Under the pieces are notes generated by a model. It did no database searches. It saw only the letters and a program-made list of their open reading frames with translations, and was not told the DNA's origin. A DNA stretch of 19,678 nucleotides from Candidatus Magasanikbacteria bacterium CG_4_10_14_0_8_um_filter_42_12 (lineage in GTDB: Bacteria; Patescibacteriota; Patescibacteriia; Magasanikbacterales; UBA922): positions 1 to 19,678 of the forward strand of contig PFLZ01000161.1 of the NCBI GenBank assembly GCA_002784795.1. The letters are read 5' to 3'. Shown in pieces: positions 1 to 8,283 of the stretch (position 1 is its first letter; each line of letters begins with the position of its first letter). Made by a program: the position numbers and the translations under genes.

Positions 1-1234
1 TAAAACTCATCCCATCAAAATCCTGCGTCAGATGTTCTCCGTAGGATATTTTCAATCGTTCAAACACCGCTGTTTTATCTTCCACTTCAAAATTAATTTC
101 TCCTGAATGTGCATATTTCATGAGTGGCTCAATATATTCTCGTACGGTTTTGCTACTTTCAGAAATCACTCGCAAAAATTGCAATATAATAATCGCAGGC
201 ATTTCAAAAAATCCAAAGTCAGCTTTGATAAAAAAGTGCCCAGAAGATTCACCGGAAAAAATAGCATTGTGTTTTTTTGACTCTTCTTTGATAAGCGAAT
301 GCCCGACTTTGGTAAGGAACGGCTTTCCGCCAGCCTCGAGAATCATATCTTCGGTAATTTTTCCTGGACGAACATCATACCCCACAGCTCCACCTGGTTC
401 TTTTTCAAGATACACTTGGGCAAGCATGCCTCGAACAATCGATGGCTCCACCGTCTTCCCAGTGTTGTCGATAAAGAACACTCTGTCTGAATCACCATCG
501 AGTGCAATACCAAGGTCAGCGCCAGTTTCAAGAATACGTGCTTGAACATTTTTGTTGTTCGATTCTATCAGAGGGTTTGCTTCGTGGTTTGGGAAGTTAC
601 CATCGAGGTCAAAATACATGCGGTCGAGCTCACATGGCAAATGCTTGAAGAGTTCATCCATCACAAGCGCGCCCATGCCATTGGCATTGTCCACGACAAT
701 TTTGAATGGCTTGATCTTCGACACGTCTACTTGTGAGAGCGCGTACGCGACTTCATCCTCGATTACACCTTCACGCGTACTGACAGTTCCTGTGTTTGCA
801 ACAGCAGGAAATTCACCTTTTTCGACCATATCACGGATCTCCATGATGCCTGTCTCCCCACTGATAGGCCCAGCTCCTGGGCGTACCATTTTGAATCCAT
901 TATACTTGCCTGGATTATGAGAAGCCGTCACCTGAATACCACCATCATAGCCATACTTTGCGACACCAAAATAAAACGTCGGTGTGGACGCAAGGCCGAT
1001 GTCAACCACGTCTATCCCCTGTTCTGTCAGACCACGAATGACCTCTTTCTTGAGTGGCGCTGAAGAAACACGCATATCTTCACATACAACCAACGTCAAG
1101 GCGTCTTTTCCTTGATCCTTTTTCATGAATACTGCAAATGCCCGACCGATATTGTATGCCAGATCTTCTGTCACTTCAGTGCCATAAATACCACGAATAT
1201 CATATGCCTTAAATATGTGTGAAGGAAATGCCAT
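1..1234 (-). CDS. Phosphomannomutase/phosphoglucomutase, 3' end cut by window edge
   Basis: This alpha-D-phosphohexomutase interconverts hexose 6-phosphate and 1-phosphate (mannose and/or glucose) in the cytoplasm and supplies precursors for nucleotide sugars and envelope glycans. The 411 visible codons begin MAFPSHIFKAYDIRG, the usual N-terminus of the PMM/PGM family. The phosphoserine loop is TASHNPG with Ser105, the metal-binding loop is DGDSDR at residues 246-251, and the sugar-binding GESSGH loop is at 328-333. All catalytic landmarks are intact. Family members are about 450-460 residues long, so only the end of the phosphate-binding C-terminal domain should be missing. The ATG at 1234 fits the family start; I see no clear Shine-Dalgarno sequence. 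The gene diverges from clpC across a 103-base gap. Sugar specificity (manB, pgm or dual) cannot be decided from sequence alone. Confidence 0.95.
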   Translation of the reverse strand, partial: MAFPSHIFKAYDIRGIYGTEVTEDLAYNIGRAFAVFMKKDQGKDALTLVVCEDMRVSSAPLKKEVIRGLTEQGIDVVDIGLASTPTFYFGVAKYGYDGGIQVTASHNPGKYNGFKMVRPGAGPISGETGIMEIRDMVEKGEFPAVANTGTVSTREGVIEDEVAYALSQVDVSKIKPFKIVVDNANGMGALVMDELFKHLPCELDRMYFDLDGNFPNHEANPLIESNNKNVQARILETGADLGIALDGDSDRVFFIDNTGKTVEPSIVRGMLAQVYLEKEPGGAVGYDVRPGKITEDMILEAGGKPFLTKVGHSLIKEESKKHNAIFSGESSGHFFIKADFGFFEMPAIIILQFLRVISESSKTVREYIEPLMKYAHSGEINFEVEDKTAVFERLKISYGEHLTQDFDGMSF

Positions 1235-1260
1235 ATAATCAAACGTTTTATATAAAAAAT

Positions 1261-1282
1261 GTTACGTGTTATGTGTTACGTG
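1261..1282. repeat. Short TTACGTG-type direct repeat in the divergent intergenic region
   Basis: GTTACGTG occurs at 1261-1268 and again at 1275-1282, separated by TTATGT. The same flavour of sequence (GTAACACGTAATATG...) appears after dprA near 18976, so this looks like a degenerate intergenic repeat rather than a dedicated operator. An operator role for the pgm/clpC divergent region is not excluded. Confidence 0.4.
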
Positions 1283-1290
1283 AATATACA

Positions 1291-1319
1291 TTGCGAAACC
1301 CTCTTCGCTAGTATATACT
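1291..1319 (+). promoter_or_regulatory. Sigma70-type promoter for the clpC operon, overlapping a palindrome
   Basis: A -35 box TTGCGA (1291-1296) and a -10 box TATACT (1314-1319) are separated by exactly 17 bases. Transcription would start near 1326, giving a leader of only about 12 bases before the ATG at 1338. The -10 box lies inside the perfect 14-base palindrome CTAGTATATACTAG (1308-1321), so a dimeric regulator could bind over it; no regulator is identified here. Confidence 0.65.
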
Positions 1320-1337
1320 AGGGGAAACACAGATTAA

Positions 1338-3893
1338 ATGCAATATGACATCTTTATGAATCCAGACATCCTTCTCGATAGACTTTCATCTCATCTCAAA
1401 AATGCTGTTGCTCGAGCTATTTCTTTGGCAGCCACTTTCGGACATGATCATGTAGCCCCAATCCATCTTCTCGCAGCGATCAGCGAAGAAAAAGGCAGTA
1501 TGGGAGAAGGGCTTCTTCGATCTGAACACATAGATACAACATATCTCGATGCATACATCAGTGCGCTTAAAGATATGCGACAAGATGCCACCATACGCAC
1601 AGACACAGTGACACTCCCAAGTCTCGATACACAAGCTCGTCGCGCACTCGAAAAAGCCATGCTCATGGCCTACGAATTCAATGCACAATATGTTGGAACA
1701 GAGCATCTTCTCTTTGCTATTATTGATCTCGATGATGAACATATTATGCGCATCCTCGAAGCATGGAAGATGAACCCCGATGATCTCCAAGATCATGTAC
1801 AACATGTAATTGAAAACACGAGCCAATTTCCTATGGTCGAAGATATGAATGACGCCATGGATCACCTCAATGACCATATGGAAGATACGCCACCGATGAC
1901 ACCACCCAAGCAAGGACTCCCAAAAAAATCTCGCCACACCATGCCAGAAAAAAATAGTCCACTTGATTTGTTTACGACCGACCTGACTTCAAAAGAAGCA
2001 CAGGAGCGTATCGATCCTGTGATTGGTCGTGAAGAAGAAATAGAACGAGTCATTCATATTTTACTCAGACGCACAAAAAACAATCCAGTCTTGATAGGAG
2101 AACCAGGGGTAGGAAAAACAGCAATCGTCGAAGGACTCGCAAAGCGCATCGTCGAAGGAGATGTCCCAGACGTCCTCAAGAAAAAACGAATCCTCTCTCT
2201 CGATATGAGTTTGCTTGTCGCTGGGACTATCTATCGTGGAGAATTTGAAGGACGCTTGAAATCACTCATTGATGAAGTGCAGGCTGATTCTCGTATTATT
2301 TTATTTATTGATGAATTGCACAATATTATTGGTGCCGGATCAAATCAAGGCACCATGGACGCCGCAAATATTTTGAAACCCGCCCTCGCTCGTGGCCAAC
2401 TTCGTTGTATTGGAGCGACAACACTCGATGAATACAAAAAATATATAAGCACCGATCCAGCACTCGAACGCCGATTCCAATCCATTACAGTCGAGGAACC
2501 TTCTGTCGAAGATACCCTTCATATTCTCGAAGGTATCAAAAAATATTACGAAAGCTATCACCGAGTCACCCTCCCACAAAAAACACTCCAAGCAGCAGTG
2601 ACACTCAGTAGTCGCTATATTCATGACAACTTTCTTCCAGACAAAGCCATTGACCTCATCGATGAAGCCGCAGCATCAGTCCATGCGAAAGAACCCTCAC
2701 ATCCACTCGAACAAAAACGGGACAAACTCGAGACATCACTCATCGAATGTCGAAAAACAAAAGAACAAGCTATTTTGCAAGAAAAATTTGAAACAGCAAT
2801 GGACATAAAAAAAGAAGAAGAAAAACTGCAAAAGAAACTGGAAGCACTCGACAAAGAACTTGATCAAAAATATGACCGACCAAAAAAACGTGTGACAGAA
2901 ACACACATTGCTCATGTCGTCGCACGCAAATTGCACACAAAACCTGAGATGCTTCTGACAGATAGTCACGTACGCCTCGATGCGATTCAAAAAGATTTGA
3001 AAACATCTGTCTTCGGACAGGAAGAAAGCATTGATACAGTAATGGATACACTCAGACGTGCAGAACTGGGTATAAAACGCGTAGGTCGTCCACATGCGTC
3101 ATTTCTCTTTGCAGGACCAAGTGGTGTCGGCAAAACAAAACTTGCAAAAGAACTCGCACAAAAGTTGTACCTCACAGATAAAGCACTCATCCGTCTCGAC
3201 ATGAGTGAATTTGCAGAACAACATGGCATCAGCAAACTCCTTGGCTCCCCCGCTGGCTATGTCGGACACAATGAACGAAACAGATTTCTCGACGATATTC
3301 GCAGACGTCCCTATGCCGTTATATTGTTTGACGAGATTGACAAAGCACATTCTGATGTTATCAGACTCTTACTCCAGATACTCGACGAAGGATCACTGAC
3401 CGACAGTAGTGGCAAGAAAATTTCATTTGAACACGCCACTATTATCCTCACATCAAACCTCGGCGCATCCATGTTTCACAAAGGAAGCTTTGGTTTTGAA
3501 ACGAAATTAGAAACGAAAACACTCACCGCAGAAACAAAAAAATCTATCATCTCTCATATAAAATCAGAACTCGGCGCAGAACTCGTAGGACGCCTTGATG
3601 CAGTGTGCTTGTTCTCTCCCCTCACAACAGAAACACTGGCAGACATCGTCTCATCACACGCAGAGAGGATGATGGCTCAACTCGCCAAAAAACATGCACT
3701 GACTATCACACTAGGAAAAGAAAGTGTCGACGCGCTCATCAAAGAAGCATACACTCCCGATACTGGCGTACGTATGGTAGAATATACAGTAGAGCGCATC
3801 CTTGGATCCCTCATTGCAGATATATTGAAAAAGAAAAAACGAAAAAAAACGTATACTGTTTCTCTAAAAAAAGGAACCTACGTATTATCATAG
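1338..3893 (+). CDS. clpC: ClpC/ClpA-type AAA+ unfoldase, ATP-binding subunit of Clp protease
   Basis: This cytoplasmic Hsp100 unfoldase threads substrates into ClpP or remodels them. The 851 residues hold an N-terminal Clp-N repeat domain (about 1-150), an acidic linker, and a first AAA+ domain with Walker A GEPGVGKT (254-261) and Walker B FIDE (Asp325, Glu326). A short middle domain (about 450-520) has a UVR-like coiled coil, as in ClpC rather than the long ClpB type. The second AAA+ domain has Walker A GPSGVGKT (593-600) and Walker B LFDE (Asp665, Glu666). The loop KGSFGFE places FGF at 718-720, where ClpC/ClpX carry the IGF/VGF tripeptide that docks onto ClpP, so a ClpP partner is predicted although no clpP lies here. 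The C-terminus is lysine-rich. ATG 1338 is used; an internal ATG at 1356 is an alternative. It heads a six-gene run. Confidence 0.95.
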   Translation: MQYDIFMNPDILLDRLSSHLKNAVARAISLAATFGHDHVAPIHLLAAISEEKGSMGEGLLRSEHIDTTYLDAYISALKDMRQDATIRTDTVTLPSLDTQARRALEKAMLMAYEFNAQYVGTEHLLFAIIDLDDEHIMRILEAWKMNPDDLQDHVQHVIENTSQFPMVEDMNDAMDHLNDHMEDTPPMTPPKQGLPKKSRHTMPEKNSPLDLFTTDLTSKEAQERIDPVIGREEEIERVIHILLRRTKNNPVLIGEPGVGKTAIVEGLAKRIVEGDVPDVLKKKRILSLDMSLLVAGTIYRGEFEGRLKSLIDEVQADSRIILFIDELHNIIGAGSNQGTMDAANILKPALARGQLRCIGATTLDEYKKYISTDPALERRFQSITVEEPSVEDTLHILEGIKKYYESYHRVTLPQKTLQAAVTLSSRYIHDNFLPDKAIDLIDEAAASVHAKEPSHPLEQKRDKLETSLIECRKTKEQAILQEKFETAMDIKKEEEKLQKKLEALDKELDQKYDRPKKRVTETHIAHVVARKLHTKPEMLLTDSHVRLDAIQKDLKTSVFGQEESIDTVMDTLRRAELGIKRVGRPHASFLFAGPSGVGKTKLAKELAQKLYLTDKALIRLDMSEFAEQHGISKLLGSPAGYVGHNERNRFLDDIRRRPYAVILFDEIDKAHSDVIRLLLQILDEGSLTDSSGKKISFEHATIILTSNLGASMFHKGSFGFETKLETKTLTAETKKSIISHIKSELGAELVGRLDAVCLFSPLTTETLADIVSSHAERMMAQLAKKHALTITLGKESVDALIKEAYTPDTGVRMVEYTVERILGSLIADILKKKKRKKTYTVSLKKGTYVLS

Positions 3894-3896
3894 TGT

Positions 3897-4808
3897 ATGG
3901 CAAGAGGTATCCAAATTTCAAAGAAAAAAGCAAGCCCCGAAGCATTTAACAGATCGATGCGAGAAGATAAAATGCGAGAACAACGTGGTAGTGGGCAATC
4001 AGGCATACCACCATTGTCACCTACAGATGATAATCCTTTGGCGACTTTTAATCCTGATGAAGAAAAATCCCAAGAAGGCGAATCCCTGGATGCAGAAGGA
4101 ACTCCCGATGATCAACCTCAAAACGCAGAAAAAAAAGATAACGATGTTCAGCTAGAACCAGGTGTACCATCTGAACAACAACATGCGGATAAGCCAACTT
4201 CCGAAGAAGAACCCAGTCATTCAAATGTTCAACAATCCAAATTACCACAACAAAGTAAACCTATTCGCGAAAGAGGTACGGGGACAAAATTGTTAAACTC
4301 ACTTCTCTTAAATCGAAGAGAAATTAAAAAGCTAAAAAAAGAAAATAAAGAAAACAGAAAAAGATTAAAAATGGCAGAAAAAATACTGAAAGCATTGGAC
4401 GAAAAAATAAAACTGTTAAGGATAAAGATGGCATTTATTACCGCACAAATTCCAGTATTAATTATAGTAGGTCTAGTAAGTGGACTCCTAGGTATCTTAC
4501 TTTTAATCACCATCATCGGAATTCCAGCAGGAGCGTCTCTCTTAAGCTTTTGTGGAAGTGTTTTCATAACAATGATACCCACACGAATGACTCGATTACT
4601 CACACTAGAACTTGAGATCAAAAAAATTGAATCAAGTGAACCCTATAAAAAGAGCAAAAATGATGTGAAAAAATTCAAAAAAAAAATAGCAAATAATCTC
4701 ATGCGAATACGTTTCTTATTAAATCAAACGGCTCTCGATCCTCGTAGAATTGGCCCCAAACAATCAGGAGGAAAAAGAGCAGGTAACCTTAAAGCCCTTC
4801 CAAATTAG
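3897..4808 (+). CDS. Two-TM coiled-coil membrane protein of unknown function
   Basis: I do not recognise a family. The 303 residues begin with a basic stretch, then a disordered acidic, Pro/Gln/Ser-rich region (about 35-125). A strongly charged Lys/Glu coiled coil follows (about 138-178). Two hydrophobic segments, probably a membrane hairpin, lie at about 180-203 and 205-225, separated by a Gly/Pro turn (IGIPAG). A second charged coiled coil (about 230-270) and a basic tail end the protein. There is no signal peptide, so the long N-terminus and the tail are probably cytoplasmic. It starts three bases after the clpC stop with no convincing Shine-Dalgarno sequence, which suggests translational coupling. 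The position makes it a candidate membrane tether or adaptor for ClpC or for the envelope proteins downstream; this is inference from neighbourhood only. Confidence 0.85.
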   Translation: MARGIQISKKKASPEAFNRSMREDKMREQRGSGQSGIPPLSPTDDNPLATFNPDEEKSQEGESLDAEGTPDDQPQNAEKKDNDVQLEPGVPSEQQHADKPTSEEEPSHSNVQQSKLPQQSKPIRERGTGTKLLNSLLLNRREIKKLKKENKENRKRLKMAEKILKALDEKIKLLRIKMAFITAQIPVLIIVGLVSGLLGILLLITIIGIPAGASLLSFCGSVFITMIPTRMTRLLTLELEIKKIESSEPYKKSKNDVKKFKKKIANNLMRIRFLLNQTALDPRRIGPKQSGGKRAGNLKALPN

Positions 4809-4816
4809 ACTATACT

Positions 4817-6046
4817 ATGGACAAAAAACGTATCCTCTATATAGCCCTCTTTATCCTCATTACCATTGGATTTGCGTTTGCGTTGTATTACGTTTTTTTT
4901 GCTCCAAAAAAAGATATAACACCACAAACAGGCACAGGACAACCAACAACGGGGCAATTTCCAAACGCAGGTGATGGACAGCCAGTCCAAACAACTGGCG
5001 GTGGATCAGGAACACTTCCAGGAAGCGGAACCGTAAGCACTCCAACAGGAAATGGCGGTCAGACAGGAGGGGCGGCAGCCGCACCTATTGTGTCACGAAT
5101 AGTAGACACACCTGTACAGAGCGCACGTCCAGATGGAGCAGGTGGATCAAAATATTACAACGTCATTGATGGAAAATTTTATCGCATCAACGAGAATGGT
5201 GACATCGAAGCACTTAGTGATAATACCTTTTATAATGTGTCTGACGTGACATGGTCACCAGCTCGTGAAGAAGCTATTCTAGAATATCCTGACGGCGCAA
5301 ATATTTATTATAATTTTGATACAGAAACGCAGGTCACCTTGCCAACACATTGGCAGGATTTTAGTTTTGATAAAACAGGCAACGATATCGCCGCAAAAAG
5401 TATTGGATTTTCTGCTGAAAATCGATGGCTCATTGTCTCTGATCCCCAAGGGAATACCGTCACTCCTATCGAACCACTAGGACAAAATGCAGACAAAGTC
5501 ATAGTGGACTGGTCACCACGAGGAGATGTCATAGCCCTCTCTCGTACTGGAGAAGCAATCTCCGCAGATAGACAAGAAGTGCTCCTGCTCGGACAACATG
5601 GTGAAAATTTCAAATCTCTGATTGTCGAAGGGAGAGGACTCGAGACACAATGGTCCCCTACAGGCGACACACTGCTCCACAGTGTCTACAGTGCACGAAA
5701 TGGGTATATCCCAGAACTCTGGGTTGTCGGCGCCTCAGGAGACACTATAGGCTCTGGAAGAAAACTGCTCGGCGTGAATACCTGGGCAGACAAATGTACC
5801 TTTGCTGATAGTAGATATGTCTATTGCGGTGTCCCTACCAATATCGAAACAGGATCAGGATTTGTCCCAGAATTGGCAGACAAAACACCCGACAATATTG
5901 TGCGTATCGATACACAAACAGGACTCAAGCAACCAATAGAAACAGACGGTGTCCACACCGTGAATGAAATGTTTGTAAGTGCAGATGGCAACACGCTGTA
6001 TTTTACTGACAAAACACAGTCAGGACTCTTTAGCGTTCCTCTCTAA
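4817..6046 (+). CDS. Membrane-anchored beta-propeller (TolB/PD40-like repeat) protein
   Basis: The 409 residues start with an uncleaved N-terminal anchor (hydrophobic about 6-29) followed by a Gly/Thr/Pro-rich flexible linker (about 32-90) that projects the rest outside the membrane. From about residue 105 there are degenerate propeller blades with the WSP signature at 146-148 (TWSPAR), 232-234 (DWSPRGD) and 279-281 (QWSPTGD), plus SADGNTLYF near 388. This resembles TolB/PD40 repeats; no enzymatic motif is visible, so a binding or scaffolding role is likely. Two cysteines (327 and 337) sit in one blade and could form a disulfide, notable because a DsbA-like gene follows four bases downstream. 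It starts eight bases after the previous stop without an obvious ribosome binding site. The exact partner is unknown. Confidence 0.8.
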   Translation: MDKKRILYIALFILITIGFAFALYYVFFAPKKDITPQTGTGQPTTGQFPNAGDGQPVQTTGGGSGTLPGSGTVSTPTGNGGQTGGAAAAPIVSRIVDTPVQSARPDGAGGSKYYNVIDGKFYRINENGDIEALSDNTFYNVSDVTWSPAREEAILEYPDGANIYYNFDTETQVTLPTHWQDFSFDKTGNDIAAKSIGFSAENRWLIVSDPQGNTVTPIEPLGQNADKVIVDWSPRGDVIALSRTGEAISADRQEVLLLGQHGENFKSLIVEGRGLETQWSPTGDTLLHSVYSARNGYIPELWVVGASGDTIGSGRKLLGVNTWADKCTFADSRYVYCGVPTNIETGSGFVPELADKTPDNIVRIDTQTGLKQPIETDGVHTVNEMFVSADGNTLYFTDKTQSGLFSVPL

Positions 6047-6050
6047 TTCT

Positions 6051-6692
6051 ATGATACAATCTCGCCACATTTTTCTCGGGATTCTCCCAGCACTCATCCT
6101 CGTCATAGGCATTTTTTCGTTTCGATTTTTGCAATACAATGCGCTGTTTGGAAACAATGAAAACACGACCCAAGCCACCACGCTCGATCTCATTCCTATT
6201 CTTCCCGATGATCCCATCATAGGATCATCCAATGCGCCACATACGATCGTTGTGTTTGAAGATCTCGCATGTACAGGCTGTCGTGCCCAAGATGCAATAT
6301 TGAAAGATGTCGATACAAAACATCCAGGCAAAATAAAAATCATCTGGAAAGGACTTCCTGTGATCCCTTTTCCATACACCAGCGAACCCGCGCATGAATA
6401 CGCTTTTTGTGCGAACAAGCAAGGCAGATTTGAAGAATTCAAAGACTTTGCATTTGCAAATTATGACAATCTTTCTCGAGCAACAATTACGACCATTGTA
6501 CAAGAGATGAAGTTTGATGAAGACAAACTCAATACCTGTCTGAACTCTGGCGAAGCGACCACATATATCAACAAGATTCGAACCTTGGCAGAATTGCTTC
6601 ATATCCAGAGTGTCCCGACAGTCTTCCTTGAAAATGAACAAATAATTACTCCAACGTCTGTTGAAGAATGGGAGGTAGTACTTGGGCTATGA
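6051..6692 (+). CDS. Membrane-anchored DsbA-like thioredoxin-fold oxidoreductase
   Basis: This is predicted to catalyse thiol-disulfide exchange on extracytoplasmic proteins. It has an N-terminal membrane anchor (about 8-27) and a DsbA-type thioredoxin fold (Thioredoxin_4-like) with the active site LACTGC, Cys74 and Cys77, and the cis-proline loop SVPT with Pro189. FEDLACTGCRAQD and the helical insertion ending in DKLNTCLNSG match this family. The ATG at 6051, four bases after the previous stop, is preferred to an in-frame start at 5979, which lies inside the propeller gene and would precede the membrane anchor. The stop overlaps the next start (ATGA). It lies between a protein with two propeller cysteines and one with 14 cysteines, which are plausible clients. 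CTGC is not the classic CPHC, so the redox direction is not settled. Confidence 0.9.
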   Translation: MIQSRHIFLGILPALILVIGIFSFRFLQYNALFGNNENTTQATTLDLIPILPDDPIIGSSNAPHTIVVFEDLACTGCRAQDAILKDVDTKHPGKIKIIWKGLPVIPFPYTSEPAHEYAFCANKQGRFEEFKDFAFANYDNLSRATITTIVQEMKFDEDKLNTCLNSGEATTYINKIRTLAELLHIQSVPTVFLENEQIITPTSVEEWEVVLGL

Positions 6693-8272
6693 GTACAAAA
6701 AAATATCTACAGACAACACTAACACGTACAATTGCTACCGTCAGTATTTTTTCTTTGTTTCTTCCGTATTTTGCTTTTGCTCAAGGTGCATCGCAAAGTC
6801 AACCTCCAGGTACATCTAAAATTGGAGATACATGCATAGAAAATGAAAATTGTGTGACAAACACATGTGAACAAAAAAAAGACACAGATAAAAAATACTG
6901 TGTTTGTAACGCAACTGTAGGGAAAGAAACAATTGGTGCAGAGCAATGCGCAGTACGATATAGTAGCTTAGACTCAAATCCAGGAAGCTGGCAATGTGAG
7001 CAAGGTATTGGAGGATCATATGATCTAAATTATTGCCAAAACCAAAACACAGATCAATCACAAGCACCTGCGGGGACAACAGGCGGGTCCAGTTGGTGGG
7101 AACTCATTACAGATACGACCGCCGCGGTGCAATTCAATGCTGAAGAACTCAACAAACTTCTCAAAAAACCAAGTCTCAGAATCAATATTCCAGGCGTCTC
7201 TTTTACAGATACAAAATCTCTCCCAATCCGGACAGAAGGTGATGCATCCTATATCTACATTCCCTACATCGGCGAATACATCGCCCCTGTGTACAAATAT
7301 GGCATACTTGCAATTGCTGTCATTGCGATGATCATGATCATCAATGCTGGATTTACTTGGGTGACATCAGGTGGCAGTTCAGAAGGTATTGGGAAAGCAC
7401 AAAAAGGAATTGTCCAAGCAATCATCGGCCTCCTCATCGCAGTAACATCCTATTCACTCCTCTATCTTATCAATCCTGAATTGGTAAATTTTAGAAGTTT
7501 GAGGATACAGGTGGTGGAATCAGATCCACTTCCAACGGCCGATTCAAATGACGAAGACCCACAATACGTACTTTCTCACGCTGAAGCTAGCCAACAACCG
7601 CCAGCAGGGGCAAAAAATACATATGATTTTACAGTGACAGACCCTGAAAATTTTTGCTTTCCTGTCGGTGATGGATTCTATCGCAATGAAAATAATTGGG
7701 GACAATCGCGAGAAAGGTTTGATCAATACACGTTATGCCACCAAGGAGTAGACCTCCTCACCCTGGGAACAGAAAATAGAGGAACAGTAGTATCGATGAC
7801 AGATGGCATCGTTCGTAGAGTAACCAAAAATTTTTATACATGTAAAGATGGAAAAACGGATACTTCAAATCCAGGGGAAGCAGAAGATGTTGGTATGATA
7901 GAAATATATGATAAAGCTCATAACATGCTGTATGTATATGGTGAAGTGAATACAAAATCCATTCAATTAGAAAAAGATGTTACCGTAAAAAAAGGACAGA
8001 TAATCGGCAAGGCCTCAAAATGTAAGATGCTTCACTTGGAAATATACAAAGGTTCCTATATGAATAGAGGAAAGGTACCGTCAACAGTCCTCGGGAACAC
8101 GGTAAAAGCGAACTGGTTGATATATGATTCACTCAACCTTCCGCCCCTTACAAAAGGGAAAAATGTTTGTATGATCAGTCCATATATTGATATTATTGAG
8201 GCTACGGGATCAAAATTACAGAATCCAATGCCCCTCCTAGAACAAATCAAAAACAACAGTTGTTCTTCTTAG
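6689..8272 (+). CDS. Cys-rich VirB2-like pilin segment fused to a degenerate LytM/M23 domain
   Basis: The 527-residue exported protein has several modules. A signal peptide ends at AFA-QG (about residue 31). A domain with eight cysteines follows (49, 55, 60, 71, 73, 87, 103, 116). Two hydrophobic helices (about 204-225 and 240-262) flank a Gly/Ser turn, as in the VirB2/TrbC-like T4SS pilins of CPR genomes. A C-terminal LytM/M23 fold spans about 345-455. There the predicted zinc ligands His351, Asp355 (HQGVD) and His449 (LHLE) remain. The first histidine of HxH is Met447, and the YGH histidine is Glu419 (YGEV). Both catalytic histidines therefore look replaced, suggesting a non-hydrolytic, peptidoglycan-binding or activator role, as in EnvC/NlpD. 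The start at 6689 (ATGA overlap with the dsbA-like stop, GGAGG at 6671-6675) is preferred to an upstream in-frame start at 6668. Six more cysteines lie in the C-terminal half. Confidence 0.85.
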   Translation: MSTKKYLQTTLTRTIATVSIFSLFLPYFAFAQGASQSQPPGTSKIGDTCIENENCVTNTCEQKKDTDKKYCVCNATVGKETIGAEQCAVRYSSLDSNPGSWQCEQGIGGSYDLNYCQNQNTDQSQAPAGTTGGSSWWELITDTTAAVQFNAEELNKLLKKPSLRINIPGVSFTDTKSLPIRTEGDASYIYIPYIGEYIAPVYKYGILAIAVIAMIMIINAGFTWVTSGGSSEGIGKAQKGIVQAIIGLLIAVTSYSLLYLINPELVNFRSLRIQVVESDPLPTADSNDEDPQYVLSHAEASQQPPAGAKNTYDFTVTDPENFCFPVGDGFYRNENNWGQSRERFDQYTLCHQGVDLLTLGTENRGTVVSMTDGIVRRVTKNFYTCKDGKTDTSNPGEAEDVGMIEIYDKAHNMLYVYGEVNTKSIQLEKDVTVKKGQIIGKASKCKMLHLEIYKGSYMNRGKVPSTVLGNTVKANWLIYDSLNLPPLTKGKNVCMISPYIDIIEATGSKLQNPMPLLEQIKNNSCSS

Positions 8273-8283
8273 CTCGTATACGT

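Noticed and set aside
120..545. A 141-codon plus-strand frame at the left edge
   Set aside because: It is antisense to the phosphohexomutase gene, whose catalytic loops are all present on the minus strand.
1386..1937. A 183-codon open frame antisense to clpC
   Set aside because: The translation is rich in Cys, His and Ile, typical of antisense frames, and clpC motifs are intact on the plus strand.
4811..4816. TATACT directly before the ATG of the propeller gene, as a promoter
   Set aside because: There is no -35 box 16-18 bases upstream, and transcription would start inside the coding sequence; the gene is better explained as part of the clpC operon.
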